A stretch of DNA of 64,000 nt from Georgenia_A wangjunii (GTDB lineage Bacteria > Actinomycetota > Actinomycetes > Actinomycetales > Actinomycetaceae), in NCBI RefSeq assembly GCF_036421915.1, contig NZ_JAZGOM010000014.1; one strand, given 5' to 3'. Positions 7,401 through 15,390 of this stretch are shown here, piece by piece. The position numbers were made by a program, and so were the translations under genes. Under the pieces are notes generated by a model. It was not told the DNA's origin, made no database searches, and saw only the letters and a list, made by a program, of their open reading frames with translations. Every line of letters starts with the position of its first letter. The stretch's first letter is position 1.

Positions 7401-9261
7401 TGTCCTCGATGCGCCACGTGCTCGAGCCGAGGGTGAACGTGTCACCGACGCGGGACTCGTAGACCATCTCCTCGTCGAGCTCGCCGACGCGCCGCCCGCC
7501 CCGACCGCCGGTGACGGCGGTGTCCGCCCCCGCGCCGCCGCCGGCGTCGCCCGCCCCGGCCCCGGCGCCGGCGGCCCCGGCGCGGGCGAGGTAGACGCCG
7601 TACATCCCCCGGTCGGGGATGGTCCCCCCGCTCGTCGCCGCGAGCCGCAGCGCCCCGGGCCGCGCGCGGAGGACGCCCGCCGCGCGGTCCCACACGATGC
7701 GGGGCCGCAGCTCGGCGAAGTCCTCGCTCGGGTAGCGCCCGGCGAGCATGTCGAGGACAGCGGTGAAGGACCGGTCCCCGAGCGAGGTGAAGGGGGCGGA
7801 CCGTCGCACGAGCGTCGCGACCTCGTCGACGCGCAGGTCCTCGACGGCGAGCATGGCGACGACCTGCTGGGCGAGGACGTCGAGCGGGTTCGTCAGGACG
7901 CGGATCTCCTCGATCTCCCCCGACGTCGCCCGTGCCGCCGTGATGGCCGCGGCGACGAGGTCCCCGCGGTGGGTCGGCAGGACGACCCCGCGCGAGACCG
8001 CTCCGACCTGGTGCCCGGCGCGGCCGATGCGCTGGAGCGCAGAGGCGACCGACGGCGGCGAGCCGACCTGGATGACGAGGTCGACCGCGCCCATGTCGAT
8101 CCCGAGCTCGAGCGAGGAGGTGGCGACGACGGCCGGCAGGTGCCCGCTCTTGAGCGCGGACTCGATGCGGGTGCGCTCTTCCCGGCTCATCGACCCGTGG
8201 TGCGCCCGCGCGATCTCCCCGTCGCGCCCGCTGGCAGTCCCGGACTGGCCGGGGGCGGCCGCCGGCCATGCCACGCCCGTGTCCCGGGCGTCTACCTCGC
8301 CCTGGCGCTCGGCCCACACCTCGTTGATGCGGGCGGCGAGCCGCTCCGCCGATCGGCGCGAGTTGGCGAACACGATCGTCGAGCGGTGCGCCGCGATGAG
8401 GTCGACGACGCGCTCCTCGACGTGCGGCCAGACCGAGGCGCGCTGCGGCCCGCGCAGCGCCCCGGCGGCGTCACCGCTGAGGTCCGGTCCCTCGGGCAGC
8501 GGCCCGGCCTCGGGCAAGGACGTGAGGTCCGGCACCGGGACGACGACGTCGATGCGCAGCTCCTTCGTCGACGGCGGCTGCACGATGCGGACCGGGCGGC
8601 CGCCGTCCTCCGGGCTCCGGGCGCCCGCGAGGAAGTGGGCGACCGCCGCGGGCGGGCGGACGGTCGCCGAGAGGCCGATCCGCTGCGCCGGGGCGGGCAG
8701 CATGGCGTCGAGGCGCTCGAGGGAGAGAGCGAGGTGGGCACCCCGCTTGCTCCCGGCGACGGCGTGCACCTCGTCGATGATGACCGTGCCGATCCCGCGC
8801 AGGCCCTCCCGTGCCGCCGACGTGAGGACGAGGAAGAGCGACTCGGGGGTCGTGATGAGGATGTCCGGCGGCTTCGTCGCGAGCCGACGGCGCTCCGCCG
8901 GGGGAGTGTCACCCGTGCGCACCCCGACCGTGACGTCGCGCACGTCGATGCCCAGGCCCGCCGCAGCCCGCGTGATGCCGATGAGCGGGGAGCGCAGGTT
9001 CCGCTCGACGTCCGTCGCGAGCGCCTTGAGCGGGGAGACGTACAGCACCCGGCAGCGCTCGGCGGGCGAGGGCGGCTCGCCCGTGAGCAGCTGGTCGAGC
9101 GCCCAGAGGAACGCGGCGAGGGTCTTGCCGGACCCCGTGGGCGCGACGACGAGCGCGTGGTCCCCGGCGCCGATCGCCTCCCACGCGCCCGCCTGCGCGG
9201 GGGTGGGGGCGGCGAAGGCACCCTCGAACCACGCGCGGGTGGGCCTGGAGAAGCCGTCCAT
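4429..9261 (-). CDS. lhr: Large ATP-dependent superfamily 2 helicase Lhr
   Basis: Lhr is a 3'-5' ssDNA-dependent ATPase and helicase of about 1500-1600 residues; this one has 1610. The helicase core shows Walker A PTGSGKT (41-47), DEVH (163-166), a TAT-like SATVRPP motif and the conserved motif VI stretch QRIGRAGHQ. The long C-terminal part includes the winged-helix and Lhr-CTD modules typical of the full-length actinobacterial form. Two Ala/Gly-rich insertions (near AGAAGAGAGAGDAGG and around QRPRGERSG) are low-complexity extras. The last 8 bases overlap nei, so the pair forms one transcript with lhr first. CACAAT 6 bases before the ATG is a weak -10 candidate. Confidence 0.95.
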   Translation of the reverse strand: MDGFSRPTRAWFEGAFAAPTPAQAGAWEAIGAGDHALVVAPTGSGKTLAAFLWALDQLLTGEPPSPAERCRVLYVSPLKALATDVERNLRSPLIGITRAAAGLGIDVRDVTVGVRTGDTPPAERRRLATKPPDILITTPESLFLVLTSAAREGLRGIGTVIIDEVHAVAGSKRGAHLALSLERLDAMLPAPAQRIGLSATVRPPAAVAHFLAGARSPEDGGRPVRIVQPPSTKELRIDVVVPVPDLTSLPEAGPLPEGPDLSGDAAGALRGPQRASVWPHVEERVVDLIAAHRSTIVFANSRRSAERLAARINEVWAERQGEVDARDTGVAWPAAAPGQSGTASGRDGEIARAHHGSMSREERTRIESALKSGHLPAVVATSSLELGIDMGAVDLVIQVGSPPSVASALQRIGRAGHQVGAVSRGVVLPTHRGDLVAAAITAARATSGEIEEIRVLTNPLDVLAQQVVAMLAVEDLRVDEVATLVRRSAPFTSLGDRSFTAVLDMLAGRYPSEDFAELRPRIVWDRAAGVLRARPGALRLAATSGGTIPDRGMYGVYLARAGAAGAGAGAGDAGGGAGADTAVTGGRGGRRVGELDEEMVYESRVGDTFTLGSSTWRIEDITPDRVLVSPAAGLPGRLPFWKGDSPGRPFELGRALGAMVREVGAADDGEARARLAAGGLDEWASDNLLAYLAEQREATGRVSDDRTIVLERFRDELGDWRVVIHTPFGAKVHAPWALVLAERLRERFGMDVAAMHADDGIVLRLPDVGSAGGELAVSAQDLLLEPDEVSAAVVAALGGSAHFAARFREAAARSLLLPRRRPDRRQPLWQQRHRAAQLLSVAADHPDFPVVLEAVRECLQDDYDTPALAGLMADVAARRVRVLEVSTPSPSPFARSLLFGYVGQFLYDGDAPLAERRAAALTLDPALLAELVGEGLGDLADLLDPLAVEQVEAEVSLRTRPATDVEGLADLVRRLGPVSEKDLRERADPDSVPGWLDELVRSRRVIGVRVAGEDRWAVVEDASRLRDGLGAPLPPGLPEAVLAPVADPLGDLVRRYARTHGPFRGTELAAHLGVGVAALRPSLDRLVASGALVAGRLRPAGVQPADTDHRDLCDADVLRRIRRRSLAHLRAEVEAVPQSALGAYLPRWQYVGGGTGPRSEGPGLAVVLDQLAGARVPASALEQLVLPARVEGYAPTQLDELTAAGEVLWAGAGSLPGVDGYLTLVPADAPELLPEPEPLPEGSAVHEALLDVLADGGGRFFRDLVGAVRERLEAQPAADEVLEALWDLVWAGHVTNDTLAPVRARLAGGRPTHTARQRPPRPRAALSRRRMLISAATGGAPLVAAPPSAAGRWSLLTRTVPDATARALAMCAALLERHGVLTRGAAGLEDLPGGFATAYPVLARLEEAGKVRRGYFIEGLGAAQFALPECVELLRAAPGGRRGEDGARTAVVLAATDPANPYGAALPWPPAGEDERGERGRPRRAAGAVVVLVDGALVLHVERGGRTVLSFSQDPTVLGAAADELARVAASDALGRLTVQRIDGAPALGARSAVTEALDEAGFMVTPRGLRLRQRPRGERSGTSGAPAPGAGRSAPGTVRELRASGDLDA

Positions 9262-9359
9262 CGGGCCATTGTGCAGGCGACCACCGACACCGGCCCGTCC
9301 GCTGCCGTGGCGTGCGGGCCGGGGCCGACAGGAGGGCGGCGGCGCGCGATGATGGTGCC

Positions 9360-9596
9360 GTGAAGCACTCGGAGTTCTGGCAGGTCGTCGACGAGACGTT
9401 CGGCCCCGCCCACGGCCGCTCGCTCGTGAGCGACCTCGTCCTGCCGCAGGTGGGCGACCGGACGGGCGCGGTTGCGCTGGCCGCCGGGGAGGCGCCCCAG
9501 CGGGTGTGGGACGCGATCTGCACCGAGATGGAGCTCGACGAGGCCGTGCGCTGGCGGCACCGCGGCACGATGGAGGGCGAGCGCCGCCGGGGCTGA
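9360..9596 (+). CDS. DUF3046 protein, conserved upstream of recA
   Basis: The 78-residue protein starts with GTG and reads MKHSEFWQVVDETFGPAHGRSL; this matches the short DUF3046 family that in actinobacteria almost always sits just before recA. It is soluble and rich in acidic and aromatic residues. No biochemical role is known. The GTG at 9360 is chosen because the family begins with this (R/K)xSEFW stretch. It lies divergently from lhr and 70 bases before the recA SOS box. Confidence 0.88.
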   Translation: MKHSEFWQVVDETFGPAHGRSLVSDLVLPQVGDRTGAVALAAGEAPQRVWDAICTEMELDEAVRWRHRGTMEGERRRG

Positions 9597-9666
9597 GCCG
9601 CGTCCGCGCGCCGCCCCGGAGCGCCGCTCAGCTCGCCCGCGACACGCCCGCACGACGTGTCGTCGT

Positions 9667-9680
9667 CGAACGCCTGTTCG
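9667..9680. promoter_or_regulatory. SOS (LexA) box of recA
   Basis: CGAAC-GCCT-GTTCG matches the actinobacterial/Bacillus-type LexA operator CGAAC-N4-GTTCG exactly. It lies 4 bases upstream of a TACGCT -10, that is inside the promoter spacer, where bound LexA would block RNA polymerase. Confidence 0.92.
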
Positions 9681-9683
9681 GGC

Positions 9684-9689
9684 TACGCT
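9684..9689 (+). promoter_or_regulatory. Probable -10 element of recA
   Basis: TACGCT follows the SOS box. Initiation near 9696 would leave a leader of about 180 bases before recA. Confidence 0.5.
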
Positions 9690-9782
9690 TCCCGCACAGG
9701 AGAGGACGGGAGTGCACGATCCACAGCCAGTGGGGGTGCAGGACCGGATGTCGGTGGTCGGACATAGCCTCCCCCCAGGAAG

Positions 9783-9799
9783 CCGCCCGGAGAGGGCGG
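9783..9799 (+). other. Hairpin in the recA leader
   Basis: CCGCCC-GGAGA-GGGCGG forms a 6-bp stem with a 5-base loop about 75 bases before the recA start. It may only reflect GC content, but it is the main structure in an otherwise empty 279-base gap (9597-9875). Confidence 0.3.
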
Positions 9800-9875
9800 G
9801 CCCTGGACAGACCAGCCCCCGGACCGCCCGGTGAGCCGCACGAGCAGCTCGCCCCATCAGCAGAGGTGACACACC

Positions 9876-10925
9876 ATGGCCGCTCCCGTAGCAGACCGCA
9901 GCAAGGCCCTCGAGGCCGCGCTCAGCCAGATCGACCGCCAGTTCGGAAAGGGCTCGGTCATGCGGCTGGGCGATGACACGCGGCCCCCGGTCGCCGTCAT
10001 CCCCACCGGTTCGGTCGCGCTCGACGTCGCGCTCGGTATCGGTGGGCTCCCGCGCGGCCGGGTCGTCGAGATCTACGGCCCGGAGTCCTCCGGCAAGACG
10101 ACCGTCGCGCTCCACGCCGTCGCCAGCGCGCAGAAGGCCGGCGGGATCGCCGCCTTCATCGACGCCGAGCACGCCCTCGACCCGGAGTACGCCAAGCGTC
10201 TCGGCGTCGACACCGACGCGCTCCTCGTCTCCCAGCCGGACACCGGCGAGCAGGCGCTCGAGATCATGGACATGCTCATCCGTTCGGGCGCCATCGACAT
10301 CGTCGTCATCGACTCCGTCGCCGCGCTCGTGCCCAAGGCGGAGATCGAGGGCGAGATGGGCGACTCCCACGTCGGCCTCCAGGCCCGCCTCATGTCCCAG
10401 GCGCTCCGCAAGATCACCGGCGCCCTGTCCTCCTCGGGCACGACCGCGATCTTCATCAACCAGCTCCGCGAGAAGATCGGCGTGTTCTTCGGCTCCCCGG
10501 AGACGACGACGGGCGGCAAGGCGCTGAAGTTCTACGCCTCCATCCGCATCGACGTCCGCCGGATCGAGACCCTCAAGGAGGGTGGCGAGGCGGTCGGTAA
10601 CCGGACCCGCGCGAAGATCGTCAAGAACAAGATGGCCCCGCCGTTCAAGCAGGCCGAGTTCGACATCGTCTACGGGCAGGGCATCTCCCGCGAGGGTGGC
10701 CTCATCGATCTCGGCGTCGAGCACGGCATCGTCCGCAAGTCCGGCGCCTGGTACACGTACGAGGGCGACCAGCTCGGGCAGGGCAAGGAGAACGCGCGCA
10801 GCTTCCTCCGCGACAACCCCGAGCTCGCCGACGAGATCGAGGTCAAGGTGCTGACCAAGCTGGGGATCGGCGCCTACGCCGTCGACCCGAACGCCCCGGC
10901 CGCTGAGCCCGCGGTCGAGTTCTGA
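9876..10925 (+). CDS. recA: Recombinase RecA
   Basis: RecA forms filaments on ssDNA, drives strand exchange and triggers LexA self-cleavage. The 349-residue protein has Walker A GPESSGKT (68-75), the Walker B stretch IDIVVIDSVAAL, the loop-L2 region around NQLREKIGVFFGSPETTTGG, and the acidic/Ala-rich tail ending AAEPAVEF. No intein is present, unlike in M. tuberculosis. The ATG at 9876 follows AGAGGTGA. recX starts 2 bases after the stop, so RecA and its modulator are co-transcribed. LexA control is shown by the perfect SOS box at 9667-9680. Confidence 0.99.
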   Translation: MAAPVADRSKALEAALSQIDRQFGKGSVMRLGDDTRPPVAVIPTGSVALDVALGIGGLPRGRVVEIYGPESSGKTTVALHAVASAQKAGGIAAFIDAEHALDPEYAKRLGVDTDALLVSQPDTGEQALEIMDMLIRSGAIDIVVIDSVAALVPKAEIEGEMGDSHVGLQARLMSQALRKITGALSSSGTTAIFINQLREKIGVFFGSPETTTGGKALKFYASIRIDVRRIETLKEGGEAVGNRTRAKIVKNKMAPPFKQAEFDIVYGQGISREGGLIDLGVEHGIVRKSGAWYTYEGDQLGQGKENARSFLRDNPELADEIEVKVLTKLGIGAYAVDPNAPAAEPAVEF

Positions 10926-10927
10926 GC

Positions 10928-11641
10928 ATGGCCCCGCGCGGTACCGGCGGGTCGGGTCCCGAGGGAGCCGACCCGGCTCGCCGGTCGCGGAGCGGCGGGT
11001 TCGGGAGCGGCGGGTCGTCGGGTGTTGGCGCTGGTCGTGCGCGCCGCCGCGCCGGAGGCGACGGGAGCCGCCGGGCGCGCCCCGAGCCACCGGCTGCCGG
11101 CGCCGCCGCGGTCGATCCGGAGCCGGACGCCGCGGAGGTGGCGCGGACGATCGCGCTGCGCCTCCTCAGCGCCGCCCCGCGCAGCCGGGCGCAGCTGGCG
11201 GAGAAGCTGGCCGCCCGTGACGTGCCCGACGACGTGGCCGACGCGCTGCTCGACCGGTACGAGGAGGTGGGCCTCCTCGACGACGCCGCGTACGCCGACA
11301 TGCTCGTGCGCACGCGCCACGCCGAGCGGGGGCTCGCCCGGCGCGCCCTCGCCCAGGAGCTGCGCCGCAAGGGCATCGACGGCGACGTGGCGCAGGCGGC
11401 GCTCGAGCAGGTCGAGGACGAGGACGAGCTCACGGCGGCCAGGGCGCTCGTCGCGCGCCGGGTCGCCGCGACGCGCGGGCTCGAGCGCGAGAAGCGTCGT
11501 CGCCGTCTCGGCGGGATGCTCGCGCGGAAGGGCTACCCGCCCGGGGTCGCCATGCGCGTCGTCGACGAGGCGCTCGCCGCGGAGGGCCAGGACGGCGCCG
11601 AGGACAGCAACGACGCCGAGCATCTCGACGACCTGCCCTGA
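10928..11641 (+). CDS. recX: RecA modulator RecX
   Basis: RecX binds and limits RecA filaments. The 237-residue protein has a Gly/Arg/Ala-rich disordered N-terminus of about 65 residues and then the three-helix RecX repeats (about 70-220), recognisable from RLLSAAPRSRAQLAEKL, DDAAYADMLVRTRHAERGLARRAL and the K/R-rich GLEREKRRRRLGGMLARKGY. The ATG lies 2 bases after the recA stop. The disordered head is longer than in most homologs. Confidence 0.95.
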   Translation: MAPRGTGGSGPEGADPARRSRSGGFGSGGSSGVGAGRARRRAGGDGSRRARPEPPAAGAAAVDPEPDAAEVARTIALRLLSAAPRSRAQLAEKLAARDVPDDVADALLDRYEEVGLLDDAAYADMLVRTRHAERGLARRALAQELRRKGIDGDVAQAALEQVEDEDELTAARALVARRVAATRGLEREKRRRRLGGMLARKGYPPGVAMRVVDEALAAEGQDGAEDSNDAEHLDDLP

Positions 11642-11724
11642 CGTCTCGCTCACCTGAGCGCAGGTGCGGCGCTCCGCCACGCTGACCGCGCGGCTCGCCT
11701 CGTGCAGGTGCGGCCCGATGAAGC

Positions 11725-11746
11725 CGGGCGCGCCGGTGCGCGCCCG
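11725..11746. terminator. Strong hairpin between convergent recX and gluD
   Basis: CGGGCGCGC and GCGCGCCCG form a perfect 9-bp stem around a CGGT loop in the 139-base gap between recX and the ABC operon. It could act as a bidirectional terminator although it lacks a U run. A smaller CACCT/AGGTG hairpin lies at 11651-11666. Confidence 0.55.
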
Positions 11747-11780
11747 TGCGCCGGCGCTCGCCGTGGCGTCAGCGCCGCCG

Positions 11781-12638
11781 TCAGTCCGGCTCGATGTTGC
11801 GGGGCCGTGCCCGGACCCCGCCAGCGGTCCGGTGGGAGAGGCGCCGCGCGATCCGCCCCGCGACCCAGGTGAGTCCGTAGTTGACGACGATGAAGATCGC
11901 CGCTGCCACGATGAGCGACGGCAGCAGGTTGGCCTGCGAGCTGCCGACGAGGCGCGCCTGCCGGAGGAGCTCCGGGTACGTGATGATGTACCCGAGCGCT
12001 GAGTCCTTGAGGATGACGACGAGCTGGCTCAGCATCGACGGCAGCATCGCGATGAGCGCCTGCGGCAGCTCGACGATGCGCAGGGACTGGCCGCGGGAGA
12101 GGCCGATCGCGAGCCCCGCCTCGCGCTGCCCGCGCGGCAGGCCGTGGACGCCGGAGCGGACGAGCTCGGCGATGACCGCGCCGTTGTACAGGGTGAGGGC
12201 CAGCACAACCGCGTAGAGCGGCGCGTCGCTCGGCGCGACGATCCCGCTGTTGGACAGGCCGAAGTAGAAGAAGATCATCATGATGAGCACGGGCACCGCG
12301 CGGAAGAACTCGACGACCGTGCCGCTCAACCAGCGGACCGAACGCGCCTGCGAGAGGCGCCCGAGACCGAAGAGGAGGCCGAAGGCGTTCGCGCCGATGA
12401 TCGCCCAGAACGCGGCGATGAACGTCGCCCGCAGGCCGGGCACGATGTAGAACTGCCAGACGTCCGCCGTGAGGAAGGGCGCCCACTTCGCCGCTGTCAG
12501 CTGTCCCTTCCCCGCCAGCGCGTAGACGACCCACGCCAGGACGGCCAGGAGCACCGCCGCGCCGACGACGTTGACGAGCGCGACGCGACGGCGTCCGCGC
12601 GGGCCGAGGACGTCGAACAGGACGCGCTCCGCACTCAT
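11781..12638 (-). CDS. gluD: Glutamate-type ABC transporter permease, second subunit (GluD-like)
   Basis: The 285-residue inner-membrane permease of the polar amino acid family has five or so hydrophobic segments. The ABC-coupling EAA loop is seen in REAGLAIGLSRGQSLRIVELPQALIAMLPSM. The ATG at 12638 overlaps the gluC stop by 4 bases (ATGA), so it is translated with gluC. With GluA, GluB and GluC it would form a glutamate uptake system like gluABCD of Corynebacterium glutamicum, where the locus also lies near recA-recX and miaB. Substrate specificity is inferred from synteny and family. Confidence 0.92.
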   Translation of the reverse strand: MSAERVLFDVLGPRGRRRVALVNVVGAAVLLAVLAWVVYALAGKGQLTAAKWAPFLTADVWQFYIVPGLRATFIAAFWAIIGANAFGLLFGLGRLSQARSVRWLSGTVVEFFRAVPVLIMMIFFYFGLSNSGIVAPSDAPLYAVVLALTLYNGAVIAELVRSGVHGLPRGQREAGLAIGLSRGQSLRIVELPQALIAMLPSMLSQLVVILKDSALGYIITYPELLRQARLVGSSQANLLPSLIVAAAIFIVVNYGLTWVAGRIARRLSHRTAGGVRARPRNIEPD

Positions 12639-13336
12639 CGGGCCACCGCCATCCGACGGGAGAGCGCGGTCGTCGCCAGCCCCATGGGTAGGACGATGGC
12701 GACGAAGCCGAGGGCGAAGAGCATGAAGATCGCGACGATGAGGTCGGGCCGGAACTCGATCATCGTGTTCATGATCGACGACGCTTGGACGACGCCGGCC
12801 GCCTGGGCCACGGTCGTGTTCTTCGTCAGCGCGATGAGGGTGCTGCCCAGCGGGGCGATGGCCCCGCGAAACGCCTGGGGCAGGATGACGAGGCGCATCG
12901 ACTGGCCGAAGCCGAGCCCGATCGCCCGGGCCGCCTCCGCCTGGCCGCTGGGGACGGTGTTGATCCCGCTCCGCAGCGCCTCGCACACGAACGCCGCGGT
13001 GTAGACCGACAGACCGAGCACCGCGAGGCGGAAGCTGTTGGTCGCGAGGTATCCGGGCACGTCCGTACGGGTGAGGACGACGTCGAGCTGGCCCCACAGG
13101 CCGAGGGAGCAGAAGACGATGACGAGCGTGAGCGGTGTGTTGCGCACGACGTTGACGTACGCCGCCCCCGCCGCACGCAGGCTCGGCGCGGGGCTGACCC
13201 GCATCATGGCGAGCACGGTGCCGAGGATGAGGGAGCCGACGGCGGCGTACAGCGTCAGCTGCAGCGTCGCGCGGAACCCGCCGAGCACGTCGTACGTGCT
13301 CAGCAGCTCGGAGAAGTCCGCGACGTAGTCGCCCAT
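12635..13336 (-). CDS. gluC: Glutamate-type ABC transporter permease, first subunit (GluC-like)
   Basis: The 233-residue permease has the His/Glu/Gln/Asp-type permease fold with the EAA loop GQAEAARAIGLGFGQSMRLVILPQAFRGAIAP. GGAGG lies 6 bases before the ATG at 13336. It sits 19 bases after gluB and overlaps gluD by 4 bases, so it is part of the gluABCD operon. It would pair with GluD in the membrane to form the import channel. Confidence 0.92.
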   Translation of the reverse strand: MGDYVADFSELLSTYDVLGGFRATLQLTLYAAVGSLILGTVLAMMRVSPAPSLRAAGAAYVNVVRNTPLTLVIVFCSLGLWGQLDVVLTRTDVPGYLATNSFRLAVLGLSVYTAAFVCEALRSGINTVPSGQAEAARAIGLGFGQSMRLVILPQAFRGAIAPLGSTLIALTKNTTVAQAAGVVQASSIMNTMIEFRPDLIVAIFMLFALGFVAIVLPMGLATTALSRRMAVAR

Positions 13337-13355
13337 GCGTCACCTCCCTCGGTGG

Positions 13356-14360
13356 TCAGAGCAGAGCGGGTGTGGTTGGAGCCGGCGGCTGGAGCCCGCG
13401 GGTAGAGCCAGCGGGTCGGACAGAGCGGGTGGTGGAGCCGGGTGTCGAGGGCTGGCCGAGGCCCGTGGGCCGGTGCGCGGCGCCGCCGGTGCCGGCGGCG
13501 CAGGTCTCGAGCTCTGTCGGCGGGTTGAGGTCGGGGTTCGGCGTGTACGTGTCGCCGACGTTCTCGGCGATGAGCTGCTCCCACGTGCCGTCCTCGATCA
13601 TCTCGGTGATCGCCGTGTTGATGTCCTCGCACACGTCGTTGTCCTGGGGGAGGCCGACGCCGTAGTACTCCTCGGAGAACGGGGTGCCGACGACCTTGAA
13701 CTGGCCCTCGTACTCGGGCTGCGCGGCGTAGCCGGCGAGGATGATGTCGTCCGTCGTCACGGCGTCGACCGTGCCGGCGGCGAGGAGCTCGACGCACTCG
13801 GAGTACCCGACGGTCGGGAACAGCTCGACCCCCTCGGAGTACTCCTCGCGGATCCGCTCGGCCGAGGTCGAGCCCTCGACGGAGCAGAGAACCTTCCCGT
13901 CGAGGGAGTCGGGTCCGGTGATCTCGGTGTCGTCCGCGGCGACGAGAAGGTCCTGGCCGGCCACGAAGTACGGGCCGGCGAACGCGATCGTCTCCTTGCG
14001 GGAGTCGGTGATCGAGTAGGTCGCGAAGATCATGTCGACCTGGCCGTTCTGGAGCATCGTCTCGCGCTGCGGGGAGGGGGTCTCGACCCACTCGATGTCC
14101 TCCGCCGCGTAGCCGAGCTGCTCGGCGACGTGCGTGGCGACGGCCACGTCGAACCCGGTGTAGTCCGAGCCCTCCTGGAGGCCGAGGCCGGGCTGGTCGA
14201 ACTTGATGCCGATCGTCACCGACCCGCCCTCGCTGCCCGCGTCGGTCGTGCTGCCGGCGTCGGCCGTGTCCTCGCCGCCGCCGTCACCACCGCCGCACGC
14301 GGACAGGGCCAGGGCGCCGGCCAGGGTGAGGGCGGCTGCTGAGTGTCGCTTGCCTCGCAT
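13356..14360 (-). CDS. gluB: Glutamate-type ABC transporter substrate-binding lipoprotein (GluB-like)
   Basis: The 334-residue exported protein has a signal peptide (about 1-25) ending in lipobox LSAC, so it is a lipoprotein. A Gly/Asp/Ser-rich tether precedes the SBP_bac_3 domain, recognisable from FDQPGLGL, YTGFDVAVATHVAEQLGY, RETMLQNGQVDMIFATYSIT and the closing NPPTELETC. The ATG at 14360 follows AAGGAG by 7 bases. Homologs end near PTELETC; here about 40 further Pro/Ser/Thr/Gly-rich residues are added, encoded by locally repetitive DNA. The tail may be a recent stop-codon loss. Confidence 0.93.
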   Translation of the reverse strand: MRGKRHSAAALTLAGALALSACGGGDGGGEDTADAGSTTDAGSEGGSVTIGIKFDQPGLGLQEGSDYTGFDVAVATHVAEQLGYAAEDIEWVETPSPQRETMLQNGQVDMIFATYSITDSRKETIAFAGPYFVAGQDLLVAADDTEITGPDSLDGKVLCSVEGSTSAERIREEYSEGVELFPTVGYSECVELLAAGTVDAVTTDDIILAGYAAQPEYEGQFKVVGTPFSEEYYGVGLPQDNDVCEDINTAITEMIEDGTWEQLIAENVGDTYTPNPDLNPPTELETCAAGTGGAAHRPTGLGQPSTPGSTTRSVRPAGSTRGLQPPAPTTPALL

Positions 14361-14392
14361 GGGTCGTCTCCTTACGTCGTTCGTGCTTGTCA

Positions 14393-15172
14393 TCAGTGGC
14401 TGAGCAGCTTGGACAGGAAGTCTTGGGCGCGGGCGGAGCGGGGGTTCGTGAAGAACTCCTCCGGTGTGGCCTCCTCGACGATCTGGCCGCCGTCCATGAA
14501 GACGACGCGGTCCGCCGCGCGGCGCGCGAAGCCCATCTCGTGGGTGACGACGATCATCGTCATGCCGTCCTTGGCGAGGGCGGTCATGACGTCGAGGACC
14601 TCGTTGATCATCTCCGGGTCGAGGGCCGACGTCGGCTCGTCGAAGAGCATGACCTTGGGCTGCATCGCGAGCGCGCGGGCGATCGCCACGCGCTGCTGCT
14701 GGCCGCCGGAGAGCTGGGCGGGGAGCTTGTCGGCCTGGTCCGCGACACCCACCCGGGTGAGGAGCTCCATGGCGCGGGCCTTCGCGTCCTTCGCGCGCAC
14801 GCCCTTGACCCGGACAGGTCCGAGGCTGACGTTGTCGAGGACCGACTTGTGGGCGAAGAGGTTGAACGACTGGAACACCATCCCGACGTCGGCGCGCAGC
14901 TTGGCCAGCGCCTTGCCCTCCTCGGGCAGCGGGACGCCGTCGATGGCGATCGTCCCGGTGTCGATCGTCTCGAGGCGGTTGATCGTGCGGCACAGCGTCG
15001 ACTTCCCGGAGCCGGACGGCCCGATGACGACGACGACCTCCCCCCGTGTGACGGTGAGGTCGATGTCCTGCAGGACGTGGAGGTCTCCGAAGTGCTTGTT
15101 GACGCCGTGCATCTCGACGAGGGCGTCGCCGGGGCGAGCGCTCGGCGCACCGGCGCTGGTCGGGTCCGTCAT
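14393..15172 (-). CDS. gluA: Glutamate-type ABC transporter ATPase (GluA-like)
   Basis: The cytoplasmic ATPase of the importer has 259 residues with Walker A GPSGSGKST, the Q-loop at MVFQSFNLF, the signature LSGGQQQR, Walker B VMLFDEP and the H-loop VVTHEM. These match the polar amino acid (GlnQ/HisP) family. I use the ATG at 15172 because a TAGGTT -10 lies 7 bases upstream, predicting a leaderless start; a TTG at 15181 would add three residues. It is the first gene of the four-gene operon, with gluB 32 bases downstream. Confidence 0.95.
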   Translation of the reverse strand: MTDPTSAGAPSARPGDALVEMHGVNKHFGDLHVLQDIDLTVTRGEVVVVIGPSGSGKSTLCRTINRLETIDTGTIAIDGVPLPEEGKALAKLRADVGMVFQSFNLFAHKSVLDNVSLGPVRVKGVRAKDAKARAMELLTRVGVADQADKLPAQLSGGQQQRVAIARALAMQPKVMLFDEPTSALDPEMINEVLDVMTALAKDGMTMIVVTHEMGFARRAADRVVFMDGGQIVEEATPEEFFTNPRSARAQDFLSKLLSH

Positions 15173-15179
15173 GGGGGCC

Positions 15180-15185
15180 AACCTA
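15180..15185 (-). promoter_or_regulatory. -10 element of the gluABCD operon
   Basis: TAGGTT on the minus strand lies 7 bases before the gluA ATG. Nothing else recognisable is seen in the gap 15173-15390 apart from the miaB -10. Confidence 0.5.
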
Positions 15186-15375
15186 ACGGCCGGATGTTAC
15201 GCGGGCCGTCATTTGCACCTCACGGTGCGGTCACGATCCGTGCGCGGCGCTCCGGTCGCGCCCGAGCGCGGCGCCCACGCGCGCCGCCCGGGCCGGCTTG
15301 CCCGCACCCCTGACGACCCGACGGCAGAGCTCGCGCCCCCTCTTCCGCCCCGCGGGGAGCGCCCTCGGGCGGACC

Positions 15376-15381
15376 TAGACT
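15376..15381 (+). promoter_or_regulatory. -10 element of miaB
   Basis: TAGACT lies 9 bases before the miaB ATG at 15391, allowing at most a 2-3 base leader. Confidence 0.5.
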
Positions 15382-15390
15382 GGGACCACG

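Noticed and set aside
6994..9363. 789-codon plus-strand frame opposite lhr
   Set aside because: Shadow of the lhr reading frame; low-complexity composition and no start context.
9783..9799. recA leader hairpin as a riboswitch
   Set aside because: A single 6-bp GC stem matches no riboswitch class; kept only as a possible leader structure.
14393..14993. In-frame extension of gluB upstream into gluA
   Set aside because: The frame is open but overlaps the conserved ATPase gene; the lipoprotein signal and AAGGAG site fix the start at 14360.
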